Source: a virus. Taken from it: DNA of 60,507 nucleotides. Under the pieces are notes generated by a model that did no database searches, was not told the origin of the DNA, and saw only the letters and a list, made by a program, of their open reading frames with translations. Numbering within the stretch: the first letter of the stretch is position 1; each line of letters opens with the position of its first letter. Positions 57,901 through 60,507 of this stretch are shown here, piece after piece. The position numbers and the translations under genes were made by a program. Where the stretch lies: positions 1-60,507 of IMG/VR virus record IMGVR_UViG_3300030118_003585. One strand, written 5' to 3'.

Positions 57901-58489
57901 TAAAGAAGATGAAGACATGAAAGAAAGAGTTGCGTTGACCGCTGAAAGAACTGTAACTTCGTTTTTAATAGGTTTAGGTTTAAAAGGTGTATTAGTTGCT
58001 GGTTTAGGAAAAGTTATAAAAGGTTTAATTGAAGATGTTAAAGATGGTAAAGATGCAGATCAGATGACAAGAGCAACAATGCTCGAAATAGCTAATATTG
58101 CTCCTGCTTTTGGTATCAAAATGAGCCAAGTAAATACAGCAATAAGTCAAGCTTATTATAATAGAAATTATATAGATAAAATAGGTTTATCATTAAGTAA
58201 TCCTATATTGGATATAGTTGGTAGTACAGCTTCATTAGCAAATATACCTTTAAATAGACTTATAAATAAAACTAGAAACATTGAAGCTATATTTGATAGT
58301 TCAAATGATAATTGGCAAAGGATAGCTGTTGCTTTAGGTTGGAACAGGTGGAACGTTGGTATTGAAGATAAAGAATTAGAACAAGCAAAACAAGAATATG
58401 CTATTGAAAGGAAATTATTAAAATCTGGATCATCAAGACGTAGTATGAGGCGTAGAACTACAAGAAGATTAGGTACTCGTAGAAGGTAA
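51902..58489 (+). CDS. Giant internal/ejection protein with HEILH motif (2195 aa)
   Basis: A 2195-residue protein. Residues about 470-560 include NTFQINIGAHEILHPILNSQ, a HExxH zincin signature followed by KKRLTTRQKAEMDRIMESRG. The remainder is helical, with the C-terminal 500 residues (TMFLNTRSAVLQTISMVNFI, LAFANTPMQYSRLVVKAAKD) typical of marine podovirus large virion polyproteins. The extreme C-terminus is Arg-rich (SRRSMRRRTTRRLGTRRR). In position it matches the largest T7-like internal protein (gp16), which there has a lytic transglycosylase; here a metallopeptidase-like domain may replace it. Confidence 0.7.
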   Translation: MNEFYLVNGQLYEVSPGGKEAFLQKFPNAVLQEQQEQVKTAGVGMGAAAPTELAPNMVSNLDAGLSVYQEPELGVFESIKNSFSNFGRDIVKIGEFYTGESAAMDLASAALFDEVFGEQAVLNLDEKYGKDSWLTQGIGLDEILDAIPRYREQEALRKPTIAITDAISEGDVGGVLAGVVNSVVNAAGSIAYGISTLGAGYAFDFMAENYINYNQARADRLGTSLEELIVEEKDATWAPALLGVSQALLERIGIGKMTGLLLRSTGKSVFRDRIMDVLNTGVTEAITEWGQYGIKEGNKVLGETEDGLEASKTAIYRMFTEQESLESVLQGFLGGGGIKGGRYALKSSNAVRTKEEANEIDRNISALVKNKKVLENTNDENTIAIAEQNIETAKQNIAGLVQRSNDRIKNLSEEEQKKVAEINDQAVKQVEKINELQDKFKAKKITKSAYEIGLDNAKSEFKNNLLKIRGVLLKNQTAKGKVSSSIRFGKAWAKALNIPTTTAKTNKEFAELLNLDEKQAANIGGVYRNGQAVFNPTSASNTFQINIGAHEILHPILNSQIGDAVQQSKFVKGFKKRLTTRQKAEMDRIMESRGYGIDSGKYDTEYLTVFSDAVANKQLPLDKTLTERIVDYIKKFFKMYDMEIGFDNADQVFNFINEFNKSSESGEVSANLLDAIDTYKLQKELNQDNLQLSKDDSSNVGDYETKISNLNKKVDNIIPRAKNKKSGKFEYIISQNDYNTEYVSDVYEALVNGNMIDALLTKGKFFKTKQERAQFLQEIKTEDRNNLTDIIFKFNPEKNNSLIGWINSQLRFTRLESYKDQTNKDMTTSLDIEAGEIGAVREISTTEDYDLFENELIYSAKTSEKTNKDIKIDLSQTFGIQDKITKNTKSFLESPESKNVKDLTFANTPIDIAVNEISEITGVPVKKIVDLGVNLSTSQYISGRDFIYDFIEDIAQILPLRNYVSKFKDQPAPDDLLGSSILLPKKLINDEKFGLHLYSVKGPEVSMKGRDPNIITRFLPENHLTMVNGEIRLSPEFKKQFTRLIGLDENGNPLPRDAKGDNFSGRSPEAQRVKSLLNFLSRVISNTAIRQNILNSGIDPATAQSLATRIAAGKGPLQLSQAEDYGNIKLNELIKMYNEQQDFSRFAVVTFNKDELREFAKETLNIDIDKRDVYRTFVKGKTTIDDKVATGYFYNQLMETRKYQKDFLSFLPDIFKDNKNLALSIAGFNGINTLHNDTQQLYNSTDIVLLDGDLNVIRDKRIENLVEKDGTLKKGISIKKLKANNILKESDLEIIDDLNNYLKKQKNTKNIPLLIKLKTVLNDPTIKLDTKEQQIKLFKDQNINRVIMYNLLNQYKMAYIKAGNTEQERKNRFLFIAKTLKFDTTSIDGVGSLGSLDFTVIDPNDDVSLENYDTVGTISKNLLHNMFLGQMPIFEPGDLKAGFVPQSMLSVAPNISAQEKIDIVKRNTQDKNQYSQAEDSKNKKVEPINKFDLPALTRQMQDILSRKDKRYKPGEDLDEATAKNLANDRKKSFSIIAPEADDFVGLLYRFLGKGKQGDKDLQFFQQHLLFPFERAMYKLNQARVGTSRKYTTLNKEYKDVRSRLNKPIGIKEFTVDQALRVHMYINNSGGIPDFQKLVGDSISLDNIRALHLAVLRDKRLKSYAKNLGQLTKTQAFYLPPDGNTWLVDNIDSDVNRSIENLRRADFLQTFNKNKAEIFDKQNYNRIEATYGKKFVNALRNILTRMETGSSFEQTTNYELKNILDWMRQSVAVTMFLNTRSAVLQTISMVNFINWGDNNVFKQRPFSPQWNKDFIYLLNSDFLTERREGLRADILEQDIAEIAADTRTGWRGKMKQLHFKLLQKGFIFTKYGDSLAIATGGASFYRNRINTYLKQGKSQNDAERQAFLDFQQIANESQQSARPDRLSAQQTNEVGRIFLAFANTPMQYSRLVVKAAKDLIAGRGDKKTNISKMIYYGAVQSIIFNSLQQALFKSFLEDEEDKEDEDMKERVALTAERTVTSFLIGLGLKGVLVAGLGKVIKGLIEDVKDGKDADQMTRATMLEIANIAPAFGIKMSQVNTAISQAYYNRNYIDKIGLSLSNPILDIVGSTASLANIPLNRLINKTRNIEAIFDSSNDNWQRIAVALGWNRWNVGIEDKELEQAKQEYAIERKLLKSGSSRRSMRRRTTRRLGTRRR

Positions 58490-58520
58490 AAAAAATAAAA
58501 AATACGTAATTATTAATAAT

Positions 58521-59705
58521 ATGGTAAAGAAACTTTTAATAACGTTATTAGTGTTATTTACACTAAACATCAACTCACAAGAAAAAAAAGGTATATTTAA
58601 AAGCGTTTATGACGAACTATTTAAATATGGTACTTTTTACATAGCAGGTAATGTTGGTAATGCTTACGAAACTCAACGTAAAGATTATTTTATAAGAACA
58701 AACCCTGAAAACTTATACGATATACCACAAGTTATTGACGAAACAATATATCACCCATTTGATTATAGGTATGGTATTGGTTTGCGTAAACTAGCAAGAT
58801 TTGGTTATGAAGATAAACCTAATTGGTATAACGGTACAGAAAATAATATAGCTTTATCAGCGCCTACATCAGCTGTAAAAGGTTTTGAGTATTTAATACA
58901 CTGGGAAAAAGAAAGAGAAAGATCTGAAGAGTTTATAAATTCTAGATTTTTTATTAGACATACAGGTAAATACCACATTGTAAAACTAGAACAAAGAGAA
59001 CAAGGTAATGTTGGTTTTAAATATCAATCAGCTGAGTTAAGAGCAAGACTACCAATAGGTAAAAAGTTTAGTATATCAGCAGGTGCTATTTATAGAACAC
59101 ATCAAAAACCTTATGGCTATAATCCTATAGAAATTTGGTTAAACGAAGAAGATGATCAAGGTAATGCTTTAAATCCATGGTACAGTTTAGGTTTTGAATA
59201 TGGTTATGATGATATATTTTATCAATCATATGATGAGTTAGGTAATCAAACTTATGACTGGTATTGGATAGATCCAGACGGAAACATAGTAGCTTATACT
59301 GATAGACAGTTTAGAGATTTGGTGTTTGGTGAGTTAATGAATAGATATAACAACGAAATATGGGACGCATTAGATCCTTATGCTGAAGTTGCTCCTGTTG
59401 TTGGTTTTGATTTTTATCATTATAAAAGTAAATTCTGGTTACATGCATTTGCTAACTGGATATTACCGTATCACAAATATGTAAAAGGCGACGAAGACTT
59501 TAGTTATTTAAATAGAAACAACTGGGGCCTTGGCGGTTTGAAAAAAGATTCACAACCAGAACAATGGGACGATTATCAAGCAGGTTTGATGTTTGGTTGG
59601 AAAGTTACAAAATCAATTGGTGTATTTATTGAAGGTGAATATACTAAGTTTTGGGACTCAGAAATTTACAACAGTAATGTTGGATTAAATATAACATTTA
59701 GATAA
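58521..59705 (+). CDS. Outer-membrane beta-barrel-like protein with signal peptide (394 aa)
   Basis: An N-terminal signal peptide (MVKKLLITLLVLFTLNINSQ) precedes a region rich in Tyr/Trp/Phe with alternating polar and hydrophobic strands, and the protein ends SNVGLNITFR, as beta-barrel outer-membrane proteins often do. It has no Cys. Expression late in infection would place it in the periplasm or outer membrane of a Bacteroidetes host. Possible roles include receptor masking (superinfection exclusion) or virion release. Also possible: a structural protein that merely has a secretion-like N-terminus. Confidence 0.6.
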   Translation: MVKKLLITLLVLFTLNINSQEKKGIFKSVYDELFKYGTFYIAGNVGNAYETQRKDYFIRTNPENLYDIPQVIDETIYHPFDYRYGIGLRKLARFGYEDKPNWYNGTENNIALSAPTSAVKGFEYLIHWEKERERSEEFINSRFFIRHTGKYHIVKLEQREQGNVGFKYQSAELRARLPIGKKFSISAGAIYRTHQKPYGYNPIEIWLNEEDDQGNALNPWYSLGFEYGYDDIFYQSYDELGNQTYDWYWIDPDGNIVAYTDRQFRDLVFGELMNRYNNEIWDALDPYAEVAPVVGFDFYHYKSKFWLHAFANWILPYHKYVKGDEDFSYLNRNNWGLGGLKKDSQPEQWDDYQAGLMFGWKVTKSIGVFIEGEYTKFWDSEIYNSNVGLNITFR

Positions 59706-59715
59706 AATTAAAAAT

Positions 59716-59754
59716 ATGTGTGAATTATGTCAAGGTCATTGCGGCCTTTGTTAA
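59716..59754 (+). CDS. 12-residue Cys-rich peptide
   Basis: ATG at 59716, TAA at 59752 gives MCELCQGHCGLC: four Cys as CxxC-x3-CxxC plus a His. It lies in the 58-base gap between two genes, has an A/T-rich leader like other genes here, and is separate from both. It could bind a metal ion. It may be a real micro-peptide or chance. Confidence 0.4.
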   Translation: MCELCQGHCGLC

Positions 59755-59763
59755 TATAAAGTA

Positions 59764-60048
59764 ATGGCAACTGAATTAAACGAAAATACAAAATTAACTC
59801 TTGACCTTAAGACAATAGGTATGGTTATCGCAGGCACTGTCTCACTTGCAAGTATGTGGTTTGTTTTGCAAGGTGATATTGCAGAAGCAAAAGAACTTCC
59901 TAAACCAGAAATATCAAGAACAGAGTATGATTTAAAAGACGAATTAATAAGATCAACTATATTAGATACTCAAGATGATGTTGAAGACATTAAAGAAAAA
60001 CTTGATAAGATCGATGAAAGGTTGTATGAAATACAAAAACAAAGATGA
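59764..60048 (+). CDS. Membrane protein with coiled coil, spanin/holin-like (94 aa)
   Basis: A single hydrophobic segment (TIGMVIAGTVSLASMWFVLQ, residues about 17-36) precedes a charged coiled coil (DTQDDVEDIKEKLDKIDERL). This type II topology resembles inner-membrane spanins, or a holin accessory protein. It lies directly before thioredoxin-like and endolysin genes, i.e. in a lysis-related cluster. Its stop overlaps the next gene's start by four bases (ATGA). Confidence 0.6.
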   Translation: MATELNENTKLTLDLKTIGMVIAGTVSLASMWFVLQGDIAEAKELPKPEISRTEYDLKDELIRSTILDTQDDVEDIKEKLDKIDERLYEIQKQR

Positions 60049-60452
60049 GATATATATTATTACTGTTAGTTTCAAGTTTATATACACAAGTAGATGTACC
60101 TGATAAATATTGGTTAGATGATACAAACTTTGAAGACGTTATAAGTGATTCAAGCGCTTTTGGTGACGATAACAGTGATACAATAGTTGTTGAATTTTGG
60201 GCTGAATTTAATGCTGATAATTGCTTAGAAGAGTGGCAAGATATTAAAAACGCTAAATATTATAGGGTTGATATAGAAAAAGCACCTAAAGCAAAAAAAG
60301 AATATAGAGTACGTATGGTACCGACTATATTAATATTTAAAGAAGGAAGCGTTGAAACAAGTTTTAAAGCAGGTTTAGATTTATCTTTACCAACAGACAT
60401 AGCAGAGTTACAAGAAACTATTGATGAAATAAATACAGCTTCTGCTTTTTAA
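60045..60452 (+). CDS. Secreted thioredoxin-fold protein lacking CxxC (135 aa)
   Basis: A putative signal peptide (MRYILLLLVSSLYTQVDVP) precedes a thioredoxin-like core: TIVVEFWAEFNADNCLEEWQ (where WCxxC would be, only one Cys remains), YYRVDIEKAPKAKKEYRVRM and the cis-Pro loop VPTILIFKEG. Without the redox pair it cannot act as an oxidoreductase, so a binding or scaffolding role is likely. The gene sits between the spanin-like and endolysin genes. Confidence 0.65.
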   Translation: MRYILLLLVSSLYTQVDVPDKYWLDDTNFEDVISDSSAFGDDNSDTIVVEFWAEFNADNCLEEWQDIKNAKYYRVDIEKAPKAKKEYRVRMVPTILIFKEGSVETSFKAGLDLSLPTDIAELQETIDEINTASAF

Positions 60453-60462
60453 ATAGTATATT

Positions 60463-60507
60463 ATGAAAAATATTAGCGAACACATTACTTATAAAGAAGG
60501 TGTGTAT
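60463..60507 (+). CDS. Start of endolysin (M15-type peptidase), truncated by window end
   Basis: ATG at 60463 begins MKNISEHITYKEGVY, which matches the opening of phage peptidase M15 (D-Ala-D-Ala carboxypeptidase-like) endolysins (xISEHITYKE...). Only 15 residues are visible, so the catalytic His/Asp motifs cannot be checked. The location next to spanin-like and thioredoxin-like genes is consistent with lysis. Confidence 0.55.
   Translation, partial: MKNISEHITYKEGVY

Noticed and set aside
1-60507. Integrase, excisionase or CI-type repressor indicating lysogeny
   Set aside because: No recombinase motif or attachment-site duplication was recognised; the HTH protein at 7571-8233 is coupled with a sigma factor and does not suggest a lysogeny switch.

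Overview
This window is most of the genome of a lytic, tailed double-stranded DNA bacteriophage, probably podovirus-like. It is strongly A+T-rich. Start codons follow A/T-rich leaders rather than Shine-Dalgarno sequences, which fits a Bacteroidetes (marine flavobacterial) host. The host is an inference: it also rests on the phage-borne outer-membrane beta-barrel protein and on my recollection of similar small proteins in marine phage assemblies. I see no integrase, no repressor-type lysogeny module and no CRISPR array. The window ends inside a gene (a probable M15-type endolysin), so it is a linear contig rather than a demonstrably closed genome.

Layout. Positions 1-657 (+) hold three small basic proteins, which continue the late strand if the genome is circular or circularly permuted. 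Positions 641-16172 (-) are the early/middle region. Its left half (641-8233) carries nucleotide and DNA metabolism: PD-(D/E)XK nuclease, two NTP-pyrophosphatase-like genes (one fused to a GIY-YIG-like domain), a thymidylate-synthase-family enzyme, Twinkle-type primase-helicase, SSB, RecE-like exonuclease, a probable annealing protein, a sigma factor and an HTH regulator. Its right half (8349-16172) is a dense array of very small genes. These are served by a repeated promoter (ten copies here, one more at 6854) and interspersed with several structured non-coding RNA candidates between 10254 and 12129. A short divergent region (16173-16453) with a G-rich tract separates this from the late strand. 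Positions 16454-60507 (+) are late: a 3244-residue fibre with a C-terminal chaperone-protease domain, small appendage proteins, GroEL/GroES, tiny lysine-rich proteins, a holin, terminase, portal, scaffold, capsid, tail proteins, three internal/ejection-type proteins (up to 2195 residues), an outer-membrane-type protein and the start of a lysis gene.

How it works together (inference). The phage sigma factor is a good candidate to read the repeated minus-strand promoter, whose TATAAT and ACAG elements lie 20 bases apart in ten of eleven copies. Replication appears to use a phage helicase-primase, SSB and recombination pair, with no recognisable DNA polymerase in the window, so a host polymerase may be borrowed. 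Virion assembly is backed by a complete chaperonin pair.

The most unusual part is the RNA neighbourhood at 10.25-12.13 kb: a roughly 490-base ornate RNA candidate, a 75-base three-stem RNA, two tandem homologous elements closed by the same 8-bp stem, a further hairpin, and a tRNA-like element with a good acceptor stem and T-arm but no conventional anticodon arm. I could not assign these to a known RNA class from sequence alone.
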